A stretch of DNA of 64,000 nucleotides from the NCBI GenBank assembly GCA_963724285.1, contig CAVRUD010000004.1, positions 65,157 through 129,156 of the forward strand, in the 5' to 3' direction. Shown piece after piece: positions 34,788-43,489 of this stretch; within the stretch, counting starts at the first letter, position 1; every line of letters starts with the position of its first letter. The notes beneath the pieces were generated by a model that was not told where the DNA came from, did no database searches, and worked only from the letters and a program-made list of their open reading frames with translations. Origin of the DNA: CAVRUD01 sp963724285 (GTDB lineage Bacteria > Chloroflexota > Chloroflexia > Thermomicrobiales > UBA6265). The translations under genes and the position numbers were made by a program.

Positions 34788-34814
34788 GGGCGATGCATGC
34801 AGGTCCGCCCCTAC
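34788..34814. repeat. Single REP hairpin with CTAC end
   Basis: GGGCGATGCATGCAGG followed by TCCGCCCCTAC, one inverted arm of the GTAG family, 28 bases before the RAYT-like start codon. Confidence 0.65.
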
Positions 34815-34841
34815 GTCAGAGTTGCCGCTAAGGAAACGCCC

Positions 34842-35612
34842 ATGATGCCCTACGATCCCATCCACCACCACCGCCAGTCCACCCGCTACCCCGGATTCGA
34901 CTACACAAGCACCAACGCCTATTCCGTGACGATCTGCACGCACGCACGGCTGTGCCTATTCGGCGAAGTCCTTGATGGCGAGACCATCCCAGCGATCTCG
35001 GCATGATCGCTCAGCATGCTGGTAGGCCATTCCCAATCGCCATCCATCCGAGCCCTGCCTCGACGCATACGTCATCATGCCTAACCATATCCACGGCATC
35101 ATCTTGATCGGCGCCGTCCCCGACGCAGACACCGTTGTAGGGGCGATGCATGCATCGCCCCCTTGGATGAACGCGGCTGTCCGACATTGCAGACGGATCG
35201 GTACGCATCCCGGACAATCCGGCGGCGACCTCCATGTCCGCCCGGTCAGCCGACCAGGATGTGCCTGCGATCGCCCAGATCACCGTCGTTACCGGCCATC
35301 ATGGCCAATGGTTCGCAATCCATCGGGACGCATGACTACGCTCAAATCGGCGTCACGAAACAGACCAACGGCCTCTGGGCATTCCGCAACCGCCTCTGGC
35401 AACGCAACTACCACGACCGCATCATCCGCAACGACATCGAACTCGACCGTATCCGCCAGTACATTCACGCCAATCCGGGCGCCTGGAACCACGATCGCGA
35501 TAACCCGGCATACATGCCATCCCCCGGTAGCGCAAATACCACCCTCTGCCCATACTCTCCTCGATACGAGGAGCACCTTGACCATGTCAGACCTTGCCCG
35601 GACGGTAGATAA
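34842..35612 (+). pseudogene. REP-associated tyrosine transposase (RAYT, Y1/HUH family), decayed
   Basis: Starts MMPYDPIHHHRQSTRYPGFDY, then TNAYSVTICTHARLCLFGEV, a stop at 35004, then in another frame LDAYVIMPNHIHGIILIG and, in a third, RLWQRNYHDRIIRNDIELDRIRQYIHANPGAW. NHIHG holds the HUH metal-binding pair and QYIHANP carries the likely catalytic Tyr; both are the hallmarks of TnpA_REP proteins related to IS200. The central variable part (VVGAMHASPP) is the translation of a GTAG REP hairpin lying inside the gene. Several frame breaks and one stop suggest it is inactive, unless they are sequence errors. It is bounded by REP hairpins and followed by an ABC exporter gene. Confidence 0.8.
35137..35162. 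repeat. GTAG REP hairpin inside the RAYT gene
   Basis: GTAGGGGCGATGCATGCATCGCCCCC, a near-perfect palindrome within the coding sequence that translates to VGAMHASP. Confidence 0.8.
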
Positions 35613-36645
35613 GACAACTACGGCCGGATCAGGCCGATCAGCCCCGGTCATCCACCTCCAGGACCTCGTCAAACGGTACGGCGACCACGTCGCCGTGGCA
35701 GGCATCGACCTTGAGATCTATAGCGGCGAAATCTTCGGGATTCTCGGCCCCAATGGCGCCGGCAAGACCACCACCCTGGAGATGATCGAAGGGCTGCGCA
35801 TTCCGGATGGCGGCAGCATCCGCGTGGCGGGCCTGGACGCGGTCGCGCAGAGCGATCGGGTCCGGCGGATCATCGGGGTCCAGCTCCAGACCACCGCCCT
35901 CTTCGACCACCTCACCGCCGCCGAACTGATCGACCTCTTCGGCGGACTCTACGACGTTCAGGCGCCCAAATCTCACGCGGACGACCTCCTCGCCCTCGTC
36001 GACCTCGGCGAGAAGCGGGGGGGACATGTCAACCAGCTTTCCGGCGGGCAGCAGCAGCGCCTCTCGATCGCGCTGGCCCTGGTGAACAACCCGCAGATCG
36101 TCTTTCTGGACGAGCCGACGACCGGCCTCGATCCCCAGGCACGGCGCAACCTGTGGGACGTTATCAGCCGCATCCGTGCGGGCGGCGTCACGGTCGTCCT
36201 GACCACCCATTACATGGAAGAGGCGGAGGTGCTCTGCGACCGCGTTGCCGTCATGGACCGCGGCCGGGTTATCGCGTGCGATACCCCGCTGGCACTCATC
36301 CGCAACCTCGACATCGCCGCCACGGTTCGGGCCCGGGTGGCATCCGGACAGCTTTCCCCGGAGGATCTCGCGGCCCTGCCCGGCGTCATCCCCATGGAGA
36401 CGCCGCCCACCCCGCCGGAGATCCTGTTGCGGACCAGTGATGCCCAGGCGACGCTCATCGCCTTGCTAGCCTTGGCAGCTCGCCACGACGTGACTCTAGC
36501 AAACCTGGCCAGCACTCAGGCCAATCTCGAGGACGTCTTCCTCTCCCTCACCGGCCGGACCTACGACGACGAAGCTGACGGCGATCAGCCGTCAGCGATT
36601 AGCCATCAGGCGTCAGCAACGAGCAAACGCCGCCGCCCGACCTGA
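35584..36645 (+). CDS. ABC transporter ATP-binding protein (DrrA-like exporter)
   Basis: 353 residues, starting MSDLARTVDKTTTAG at 35584. It has Walker A GPNGAGKTT near residue 54, Q-loop GVQLQTTALFDHL, signature LSGGQQQR near 151, Walker B IVFLDEPTTGLD near 172, and the switch His in TTHYMEE. The C-terminal region (LANLASTQANLEDVFLSLTGR) is typical of DrrA/YadG-type exporters. It powers the ABC-2 permease encoded 76 bases downstream. The last about 20 residues (QPSAISHQASATSKRR) are encoded by an intergenic-repeat-like sequence, not by conserved domain sequence. An in-frame extension upstream belongs to the RAYT remnant and is rejected. Confidence 0.92.
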   Translation: MSDLARTVDKTTTAGSGRSAPVIHLQDLVKRYGDHVAVAGIDLEIYSGEIFGILGPNGAGKTTTLEMIEGLRIPDGGSIRVAGLDAVAQSDRVRRIIGVQLQTTALFDHLTAAELIDLFGGLYDVQAPKSHADDLLALVDLGEKRGGHVNQLSGGQQQRLSIALALVNNPQIVFLDEPTTGLDPQARRNLWDVISRIRAGGVTVVLTTHYMEEAEVLCDRVAVMDRGRVIACDTPLALIRNLDIAATVRARVASGQLSPEDLAALPGVIPMETPPTPPEILLRTSDAQATLIALLALAARHDVTLANLASTQANLEDVFLSLTGRTYDDEADGDQPSAISHQASATSKRRRPT

Positions 36646-36721
36646 TGTTTTCACCGACTCCACTATAGAAAACTCTTTACTGATAGTTGATAGCCGTCGG
36701 CTGACAGCTCTGGAGCCTTGT

Positions 36722-37807
36722 ATGCGACCACTCTGGGCCATGATCCGCGGCAACCTGAAGATGAGCGTCCGCAACCGGACTGCTCTGTTCTGGAATCTCG
36801 CCTTCCCCGCCATCTTTATCCTGATCTTCGGCGCGGTCTTCGGCAATGACGACGGCGTCACGTTCGATGTCGGCATCGTGGGCGAGCCGTCCGCCCTCCA
36901 CGATGGCGTGGTCGCGACGATGCGATCCGCGGACGACTCGTTCTCGGTCGATGAGGGGACTGAGGCCGACGAACTCGAAGCCCTCGAAGAGGGCGACCGG
37001 GACATCGTCCTGGTGTTCGGTCCACCGGACGCCAACGGGCAGCCGAGCGTCCGGATCGTCTACGACGAGACCGAAGGGCCTAATGCGCAGATCGCGGTCA
37101 GCGTCGCACGTCAGGTGATCCTGCAGGTCGCGGGCGATGCCAGCGGCATGGCAGATGGCCCGCTCGCGATCGAGGAATCGAGCGTCTCCTCCGAGGACAT
37201 CTCATACATCGACTTCTTCATCCCTGGGATTCTGGCGATGAGCCTGATGAATTCCGGGGTGATCGGCCTGTCGACCGCGTTCGTGATCTACCGGGAGCGG
37301 GGCATTCTGCGCCGGATCAAGGTGACACCCTTCCCGATCACCAGCTTCGTCCTCGCCCGGGTGCTGTCCCAGGTCCTGGTCGCCATCGCCCAATCGCTGA
37401 TCCTGATCGCGTTGGGCTGGGCCGTGTTTGGGCTGGTCATCCGCGGGAATCCGCTCTTAATCCTCGGGGTGATCATCCTGGGATCGCTGGCGTTCCTGGC
37501 CATCGGGTTCGCGATCTCGGGGTTTGCCCGGAACGCCGAGACGGCGGCGAGCTACGCCAACCTGATCACCTTCCCGATGCTCTTTCTTTCGGGGGTCTTC
37601 TTCCCGATCGATAGCGCGCCGAGCTGGCTGCAACCCATCACCAAGGTGCTCCCGTTGTCCTACCTGGTCCATGGCCTGCGCGAGACGATGATGCGCGGCC
37701 ACGGGATCGACGCAATCTGGGTCGATATCGTGGTCCTCATCGCCACCTTCGCCGTGGCGATGGCCTTCGCCATTCGGTTCTTCCGCTGGGAGGCGCAGGA
37801 CACCTAG
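36722..37807 (+). CDS. ABC-2 type transporter permease
   Basis: 361 residues. An N-terminal membrane segment (RTALFWNLAFPAIFILIFGAVF) is followed by a large outside domain (FDVGIVGEPSALHDG, LVFGPPDANGQ) and then five more segments including FFIPGILAMSLMNSG, SLAFLAIGFAISG and YANLITFPMLFLSGVFFPID, which are landmarks of the ABC2_membrane family. With the ATPase at 35584 it forms an exporter of an unknown compound (drug, lipid or polymer). The convergent unknown gene ends 11 bases after its stop. Confidence 0.92.
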   Translation: MRPLWAMIRGNLKMSVRNRTALFWNLAFPAIFILIFGAVFGNDDGVTFDVGIVGEPSALHDGVVATMRSADDSFSVDEGTEADELEALEEGDRDIVLVFGPPDANGQPSVRIVYDETEGPNAQIAVSVARQVILQVAGDASGMADGPLAIEESSVSSEDISYIDFFIPGILAMSLMNSGVIGLSTAFVIYRERGILRRIKVTPFPITSFVLARVLSQVLVAIAQSLILIALGWAVFGLVIRGNPLLILGVIILGSLAFLAIGFAISGFARNAETAASYANLITFPMLFLSGVFFPIDSAPSWLQPITKVLPLSYLVHGLRETMMRGHGIDAIWVDIVVLIATFAVAMAFAIRFFRWEAQDT

Positions 37808-37817
37808 CTCCGGCCTG

Positions 37818-38666
37818 CTACACCTCCGGTGATGCCACCGGCGAGGCGGCCGGCGACGCCCCGTCAACCACCACGGGGGCGGTCAGAGTGCCGGTCGGCG
37901 ACGGCGTCTCGGTCGGTTCCTCGGCCACGGGCGTTGCCGGTTCGACCGGGGTTTCGGTGATGGGCACCGTCGGGGTCGGGACCGGGGTCACGGTCGCCAG
38001 GACGCTCTCCGGAATGTTGTCGTTCTCGGTGATGTCGACATCGATCCGGCGCTGACCGGTGTTCTCGTTGTACCACTCGGCCGCCCCAAAGACGGTATAC
38101 ATGTCGATCTCCCCGGCGGGGCCTTGCGGAACCAGATTCCGGCAGTTTCCGTCCATCAGGTTCAGGCGCATCAGTGCCGGCAGGGCGATATCGTTGCCGA
38201 TATCGTCTTCGTCCGTCTGCGGGTAGTCGATCGAGATCTTGTCGACCTCGCCGTCCTTGATCAATGCCACCGCTTCCGGCGGCGACGTGTCGGTGCAGAT
38301 AGGGCCGTCGTTGCCGTCGTCGTCGTCGGCAGAGAACCAGATGATTGCCAACAGGGTGAGGAGGACGAGGCCACCGGCGACCAGCACGGCGTAGACCGCG
38401 ATCGGCCGGCCGCTAAATCGCTGGCCGACCCGCGCCATGGCCCGGTTGACCGGAGGGACCCGGCCGAGCGTCGGCGAGACCGGCGGCGCCAGATCGGGGT
38501 CGGTCGGATCGTCCGGTGGGGCGTCAAGCGGTGGCTCCAGGTCAACACCCGTGTCGTCGGGACCACCGACGAGATCGGCCTCGTCCGGCTGGCTCGCCTG
38601 CCCAGGCCGATCCGTGCCGTCAGCCTCACCCAACTGATCCCCGCGGTCGTCCCGGTCCATCCCCAC
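37818..38666 (-). CDS. Single-pass membrane protein with acidic disordered ends
   Basis: 282 residues. Residues 1-75 are Asp/Pro-rich (GQASQPDEADLVGGPDDTG, PPDDPTDPDLAPPVSP), then a single membrane helix VYAVLVAGGLVLLTLLAIIWF, then an outside domain (PPEAVALIKDGEVDKISIDYP, RLNLMDGNCRNLVPQGPAGEIDMYTVFG, WYNENTGQRRIDVDI) and a Thr-Pro-rich tail (PVPTPTVPITETPVEPATPV). The outside domain has two cysteines that may pair. I recognise no family. The start is the ATG with GACGACCG context; a weak ribosome binding site is present. Confidence 0.75.
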   Translation of the reverse strand: MGMDRDDRGDQLGEADGTDRPGQASQPDEADLVGGPDDTGVDLEPPLDAPPDDPTDPDLAPPVSPTLGRVPPVNRAMARVGQRFSGRPIAVYAVLVAGGLVLLTLLAIIWFSADDDDGNDGPICTDTSPPEAVALIKDGEVDKISIDYPQTDEDDIGNDIALPALMRLNLMDGNCRNLVPQGPAGEIDMYTVFGAAEWYNENTGQRRIDVDITENDNIPESVLATVTPVPTPTVPITETPVEPATPVAEEPTETPSPTGTLTAPVVVDGASPAASPVASPEV

Positions 38667-38749
38667 TCCTACCCGCCCAACAGTACACAGTCAGCGGGCA
38701 CGAGTGTAAACGAGGGCCATCGATCAGAACGCCGCATCACCGTGCGCCG

Positions 38750-38771
38750 GGCGGGCCTCCGTGTCCGCCCG
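38750..38771. repeat. Degraded REP hairpin
   Basis: GGGCGGGCCTCCGTGTCCGCCC, matching the inner part of the GTAG family arms but without an intact GTAG or CTAC foot. Confidence 0.5.
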
Positions 38772-38871
38772 ATGAGCTACCGCGCTGTCCCGAGGAAGAA
38801 CCGGCCTCCCAAAGGGGCAATTTTGAAGCCGGAAGCCTAAAGCGTGATTACCTGATCCGGCGGGTTGCCCG

Positions 38872-38950
38872 CCAGGGCGGCGTACTGGGCCGGGAAGCAG
38901 CCGACCCGGCCCCTCGCGACCGCCCCCGATGGCACGCAGTCTCCCGGCAC
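38872..38950. repeat. Dispersed 85-base repeat, copy 1
   Basis: Shares GTTGCCCGCCAGGGCGGCGT, GGGAAGCAGCCGA and GGCACGCAGTCTCCCGGC in the same order with 49832-49919. On the minus strand both copies can read CVPSG...GCFP...YAALAGN, so either a remnant of a coding element or a conserved structured repeat. Confidence 0.6.
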
Positions 38951-39326
38951 CCCTGGGCGGCGGACTGACCCCCGATGTGTCGACCGCGATGGGCGCCAGA
39001 CGATTCGATCTCCCAATCGGCTCGTGTGAGGCACGAGTCTAGTGTGGCAAAACACCTTAAGTGAACGGCCCACATTACACGATTCTCGATCGATCGTCTG
39101 GCGCGATGCGCATTCTCGGCGGATACTTTCGCCCAGGCTGTCGCCGACGCAAGGGCTGCCGGAGGACCGCGGCAAACGTGGCCAGCAATTCGGCCCGCGT
39201 GTGCCCGTCCGGGCTGATCGATCGTGAGGCGCGGTCCGCTCTACGTTCGTGATAGAGTGACGTAACCGTAGAAACGCGCGCGAGCACAGGTGGGATTCTT
39301 AGGACCCAAACGAGGAGGGCGACGCG

Positions 39327-39812
39327 ATGAGCGACCTGATCGTGCTGAGCTTCGAGTCGGAATCGGATGCCGCGGCGACCCTCCAGTCCCTGCGCCAGAT
39401 TGAACGCGCCGGCCACCTGGCGCCCGCCGACACGGCGATCGTGACCAAGGACCCGGACGGCAAGGTTCACTACAAGAACGAGCTCGACTCGGGCGTCGAG
39501 ACGGGCGCGGTCGTTGGTGGCATTCTCGGCGGCGTGTTCATGTTCATGTTCCCGGTCGCCGGCATCGCCATCGGCGCGGCGGCTGGCGGTCTCGTCGGCA
39601 AGCTCGCCGAACTGGGCATCGACAAGAAGTTCGAGCAGGACATCGCAGAGACGCTGCAGCCCGGCAGCTCCGCCCTGTTCCTGCTGTCGAAAAGCGAGGA
39701 TCCCAACGCCGTGATGTCCGCGGTCCGTGGCCACAAGGGCAAGGTCCTCCAGACGAACCTGCCGTCGGATTTCGAAGACCAATTGCGCGCCGCGATCGGC
39801 GACAAGTCGTAA
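39327..39812 (+). CDS. DUF1269 domain membrane-associated protein
   Basis: 161 residues. ATG at 39327 follows GAGGAGGG. The N-terminal DLIVLSFESESDAAATLQSLRQIERAG and the central Gly-rich hydrophobic hairpin GAVVGGILGGVFMFMFPVAGIAIG followed by LVGKLAELGIDKKF are the classical DUF1269 pattern. The family is found near stress and envelope genes; biochemical role unknown. A PRC-barrel gene follows at 39909 in the same direction. Confidence 0.9.
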   Translation: MSDLIVLSFESESDAAATLQSLRQIERAGHLAPADTAIVTKDPDGKVHYKNELDSGVETGAVVGGILGGVFMFMFPVAGIAIGAAAGGLVGKLAELGIDKKFEQDIAETLQPGSSALFLLSKSEDPNAVMSAVRGHKGKVLQTNLPSDFEDQLRAAIGDKS

Positions 39813-39908
39813 CCGGACCGCCTGCCGGGCGATCGTCCGGTCTAGACCGATGGACCGCTTTGGGCCGCGGTCAGGATCGTCTCAACGCGATGCCATGAGG
39901 AGGGCGAC

Positions 39909-40598
39909 GTGTCCACGCACGAGATCAACATCGATACCCCGGTTCATAGCAGCGACGGCAAAAAGATCGGCGACGTCCACCGCTTCGTCGTCGACGCGGA
40001 GCATCAGCGTCTTGCCTATCTGATGGTCCACAAAGGGATCTTCGGCCACGAGAAGTTGGTCGATATCGACCTCGTCGCTTCCTCCGACGCCGACGGCGTC
40101 ACCCTCTCGGTGACCGAGGAGCAAGCGAAGGATCTGCCGGAGTTCGTCGAGAAGGAGTTCTTCCAGACCCGCGGGTCGGTCTCGTTCGGCGGGAGGGGGA
40201 TGCTCGGCGGCACGGTCCCGATTCAGGGCAGCGGCGACAGATGGATCATGTACGGGCCGAATCAGGGCGACTACCCGCATATGGGTGGCGATTCCCTGTT
40301 TATGCAGGCCCCGATCGGCACGCTCGTGACCGAAGTCGTTTCCTCGATTCCCGCCGGCGACTTTGCGATCAGCAAAGGAACCGAAGTACTCGACTCGATC
40401 GGGCACAAGGTCGGCCAGGTCGACGAGCTCATCTTCGACGACGAGCAGCGCATCGTCGGCCTCGTCGCCAAAGCCGGCCACATTTTCAAGCACGATGTGC
40501 GCATCCCGATCGGTCTCGTCGCCGGGGTCACCCACGAACACGTCCGGCTCAACGTGACCAAAGAGGACATCGAGCAGGGCGGCCAGGCCAGCGAATAA
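39909..40598 (+). CDS. Double PRC-barrel domain protein
   Basis: 229 residues from GTG at 39909 after AGGAGGGCG. Two barrels are visible: VHSSDGKKIGDVHRFVVDAEHQRLAYLMVH (residues 11-40) and VLDSIGHKVGQVDELIFDDEQRIVGLVAK (about 160-190), each with the G-[KD]-V-D/H pattern of PRC-barrels. Between them lies a Gly-rich linker with GDRWIMYGPNQGDY. PRC-barrels occur in RimM and photosynthetic reaction centre subunit H; stand-alone bacterial forms like this one are often stress-linked. Probably co-expressed with the DUF1269 gene. Confidence 0.88.
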   Translation: MSTHEINIDTPVHSSDGKKIGDVHRFVVDAEHQRLAYLMVHKGIFGHEKLVDIDLVASSDADGVTLSVTEEQAKDLPEFVEKEFFQTRGSVSFGGRGMLGGTVPIQGSGDRWIMYGPNQGDYPHMGGDSLFMQAPIGTLVTEVVSSIPAGDFAISKGTEVLDSIGHKVGQVDELIFDDEQRIVGLVAKAGHIFKHDVRIPIGLVAGVTHEHVRLNVTKEDIEQGGQASE

Positions 40599-40824
40599 GC
40601 GCTCCGGCTCGCTGGACGACGACCTGTCTTCGAGAGGGCACGGCGAACTCAATAGGTGCAGGTAGGTCCTGGCGGGTGTAGGCCATGAGGTACGGAGGCG
40701 CGCGGTGGAGTCCGCCCCGCCGCTGGTTCAGGCGCGCGACGCCAGGTCGGGCCGACGCAGGATTGCCGCCCCCGCGGAGCAGACGGACGCGTAGCGTGAG
40801 CGCCTGGAGATGGTCAAGGTGGGG

Positions 40825-40874
40825 CCGAGCCCCAGGTCGCGCGGCGAGCCACCGCCGCGCGACCTGGGGCTCGG
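40825..40874. repeat. Perfect 22-bp stem hairpin
   Basis: CCGAGCCCCAGGTCGCGCGGCG, loop AGCCAC, then the exact complement. It lies where the IS630 reading frame (…LLADAGAAKVH) is cut off, so it marks the truncation point and may be a terminal or inserted palindrome. Confidence 0.75.
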
Positions 40875-40879
40875 CTTCA

Positions 40880-41290
40880 ATAAATGGACCTTGGCCGCCC
40901 CGGCGTCGGCCAGGAGTTGGCGGCTCGTCTCGTCGAGGCAAACGACCGGGCGCGTCGGGTCCGGCGGGCGCTCGTGTTCGGCCAGCACGTCTTCCATAAG
41001 CCGGACGAGCTCCGGGTCAGCCGGCAACGCCAGGCAACACTGCTCGCTCACCACGGCTTGAACTCGTTTTTTGAGCGCCTGACGCACCGTCTCGTGCAAG
41101 ACGGCCTCCACGGACAGCAAGCGCAGCGTCCACCGGGGCTGGTCGGCGGGGGCGTGCCGCAGGCCAGCACAATAAGCTGCACTTCTTCGCGCCTGCCATC
41201 CAGGCGGCGCCCGTACACGCGGCCGGGGCGGTTGCATACCAGCGCCTCGGCGCAAGCGGCATCGGACCGCCCTCTCCATGGTCGACCTGG
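40880..41290 (-). mobile_element. IS630-family transposase remnant, truncated
   Basis: On the minus strand, REEVQLIVLACGTPP passes by a frame break into PRWTLRLLSVEAVLHETVRQALKK, then VSEQCCLALPADPEL, MEDVLAEHERPPDPTRPVVCLDETSRQLLADAGAAK. The order (RWTLRLL, HETVRQ, EDVL, RPVVCLDE) is that of IS630 transposases, where the LDE motif carries the first catalytic Asp. The remaining two thirds of the DDE domain are missing; the frame runs into a 22-bp hairpin at 40825-40874. The element cannot move by itself. Confidence 0.75.
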
Positions 41291-41348
41291 GGCAGGATGC
41301 GGCGCGGGCTAGAGCACTCGTGGGAATGGTTGGCCGCGTGTCCCCTGC

Positions 41349-41423
41349 CGCCCGGGGCTCACGGTCCAGGGTTGGCCCGGGGTTGGCCCGGGCTGAACCT
41401 GACAGCCGCTCCGTGGCGAGCGG
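41349..41423. repeat. Hairpin repeat, CCCGGGGCT family, expanded and diverged
   Basis: CGCCCGGGGCTCACGG is followed by GGTTGGCCCGGGGTTGGCCCGGGCT and a changed second hairpin (AGCCGCTCCGTGGCGAGCGGC). The TTGGCC step is duplicated as at 13675-13750. Confidence 0.65.
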
Positions 41424-41688
41424 CGACGGCGGCCACGGTGTTCGGTGAGCGCATTAGCGTCCGGGCGGGGGCAACCCCGGCGCCGACGAGCCCAACCGTC
41501 TGGCGTGATTGTCCAGGAGGACGATGCATGCGGCGTGGGCGGGCCTGCTCGTTGGAGAGTCGGCCGGCTGTGCTCGGCGTCTCAGTCAACCCAAAATCAG
41601 CGAGGCGCCATCGGCGTCGGCCACACCCCACTCAACCTGCGGCACTGTGAGGACGCGAAGGTGCCGGAGCGCCACTTCTTGTTTCGGC

Positions 41689-43377
41689 TCAGCCGTCGGG
41701 CGGCGCATCGGCCGATTGGTCGCCGCCCGGCAAGTGCTCTGATACAACCAGGATCCGGGCGAGCAGCACGACCAGCACGCCGAGGATGACCCACGGCAGC
41801 CAGTCGCGGGCCGAGTCCGGCAGGGGGCCCGCCGTCTGCCAGCCCGGGTTGAGATCGAGCACGCGGAGCGTGACGACGCCCACCAGCACCAGGATCACCA
41901 AGTACCGCATCCGGCGACCGGCGGTCCTGACGCCCTGCTGGACACGACGCAGCCGCGCCTCGACCACGCTTGCCACCAGCAACTGGGCCTCGACGCCGTC
42001 GAGGATGCGGTTGGCGCGGAGCCCGGTGTCGTAGGCGGCGATCATCGCGCGGTGCGGATGGAGGAATGCCCGCTCTTCCTGAACGATCAGGCGCTCGAAG
42101 AAGCGTTGGGCATGTGCGGGCAGGTCGTACTCCGGGGCGAGCTCAAAGCGGATCCCGTCGGCCATGATCAGGGTCCGCAGGTACGCGGCAATATTGGGGG
42201 CAAGCACGATACCGTGGCGGCGGACGATGTCGAGGATCCCCGCCGCGAACGTCACGCCGGCGCCCTTGGCGGAGATCTGGCCGGCCGCCCTCACCGTAAT
42301 CAGGAACTCCTCATGGACACGGACGAGCTCCCCTCGAGCGGCCCCGACGCGAGCCATCGAGGCGGGCGCGACCCAGCGCATCAGCTCGGTGATGGCGCGG
42401 TCGGTCTCACCCTGAAAGTAGAGCCAGGCGTAGCGCGTCAACGAGCGGCGCATGTCGCCCGAGAGCTTGCCGACGATGCCGAAGTCGACGTAGCCGATGG
42501 CGTCGCCGGGCAGGACGAAGAGGTTGGCCGGGTGCAGGTCGGCGTGAAAGAAGCCGCAGGCATGAATCTGGTTGAGCATATTCCAGTCGAGATGGCGAAC
42601 GACACGGTTTAGGTCGTGGCCGCGGGCCCGCAGCCGGTCGAGATAGATGACATCGCGAGCCCGCACCGCGTTGATGATCTCGATCAGGGGGATGCCCTCG
42701 ACCAGGTCGAGCGTGAGCACGCGAGAGGTGGTGTAGCGACCGAGGACCCGGGCCACATGCTGCAAGGGGTCGCCGGCCGCATTCTCGCGCAGGCGGATGC
42801 CTTGGCGGGCCTCGACGAGGTAGTCGAGTTCGTCCGCCGTCCACTTGGCGAACTCGTCGATGACCTGCCGGCTGCCCGTCGCCCCGAAGATCCCGAGCCG
42901 GTTGAGGAGGCCCGAAAGGGCGTACATGAGTTGGATGTCGGCCGCGAAGACCTGGCGCGCATCCGGCCGTTGGATCTTGACCGCAACGGCATGGCCGGAG
43001 GGCAAGACCGCCCGGTGCACCTGCCCGATCGACGCAGCGGCGAACGGCGTCGGCTCGAACCGGAGGAATATCACCTCCGGGTCATCACCGAGCTCCCGCC
43101 GGATGACCTCGCGCACCTGCGCGTAGGGAACGGGTTTGACCTCGTTGAGGAGCTTGAAGAGCTCGTGACAGTAGGCGGCGGGCAGCAGGTCGTAGCGCGT
43201 GGACAGCATCTGCCCCAGCTTGATCCAGGTTCCGCCGAGATGCTCGAGGGCCAGCCGCAACTGGACCGGATCGAGTCGGCCCCGGTGCCAGGGCAGCGCC
43301 GCGAGGATGATGCGATAACGGAAGAGGACGGCGACCGTCTGGACGATGCGGGCCAGGGTGCTCCGGGACGTGCTCAA
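41689..43377 (-). CDS. ABC1/UbiB-family atypical kinase
   Basis: 562 residues. Landmarks of the family in order: WIKLGQMLSTR (the KxGQ motif, K53 to Q56), FAAASIGQVHRA (Ala-rich P-loop), VAVKIQRPD (Lys of the ATP site), ADELDYLVEARQ, HADLHPANLFV and YVDFGIVG (metal-binding Asp). Two membrane helices close the C-terminus (YLVILVLVGVVTLRVL, WVILGVLVVLLARILVV). In other organisms such proteins support ubiquinone or isoprenoid lipid metabolism by ATPase activity; the precise role here is unknown. The small gene at 43490-43993 precedes it in the same direction with a 112-base gap. Confidence 0.92.
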   Translation of the reverse strand: MSTSRSTLARIVQTVAVLFRYRIILAALPWHRGRLDPVQLRLALEHLGGTWIKLGQMLSTRYDLLPAAYCHELFKLLNEVKPVPYAQVREVIRRELGDDPEVIFLRFEPTPFAAASIGQVHRAVLPSGHAVAVKIQRPDARQVFAADIQLMYALSGLLNRLGIFGATGSRQVIDEFAKWTADELDYLVEARQGIRLRENAAGDPLQHVARVLGRYTTSRVLTLDLVEGIPLIEIINAVRARDVIYLDRLRARGHDLNRVVRHLDWNMLNQIHACGFFHADLHPANLFVLPGDAIGYVDFGIVGKLSGDMRRSLTRYAWLYFQGETDRAITELMRWVAPASMARVGAARGELVRVHEEFLITVRAAGQISAKGAGVTFAAGILDIVRRHGIVLAPNIAAYLRTLIMADGIRFELAPEYDLPAHAQRFFERLIVQEERAFLHPHRAMIAAYDTGLRANRILDGVEAQLLVASVVEARLRRVQQGVRTAGRRMRYLVILVLVGVVTLRVLDLNPGWQTAGPLPDSARDWLPWVILGVLVVLLARILVVSEHLPGGDQSADAPPDG

Positions 43378-43489
43378 CCGGTCCCCCTACGCGACCGCCA
43401 ATCGGACTGGCGAGGTGGTCGCCACGGCGCGGATGACTTGCGCTCAACCAGACGATCGCGGGAGGATGCCGCCCGCGTTGTCCCGTCGC

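Larger units (their letters stand above)
38667..39326. other. Repeat-containing gap
   Basis: No convincing gene. It contains a degraded REP (38750-38771) and one copy of an 85-base dispersed repeat (38872-38950). The last 80 bases carry the leader and GAGGAGGGCG ribosome binding site of the DUF1269 gene. Confidence 0.45.
40599..41688. other. Gap with an IS630 remnant, a long hairpin and a hairpin repeat
   Basis: Apart from the remnant (40880-41290), the hairpin at 40825-40874 and the repeat at 41349-41423, I see no gene. The stretches 40599-40824 and 41424-41688 have no supported content. Confidence 0.5.
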
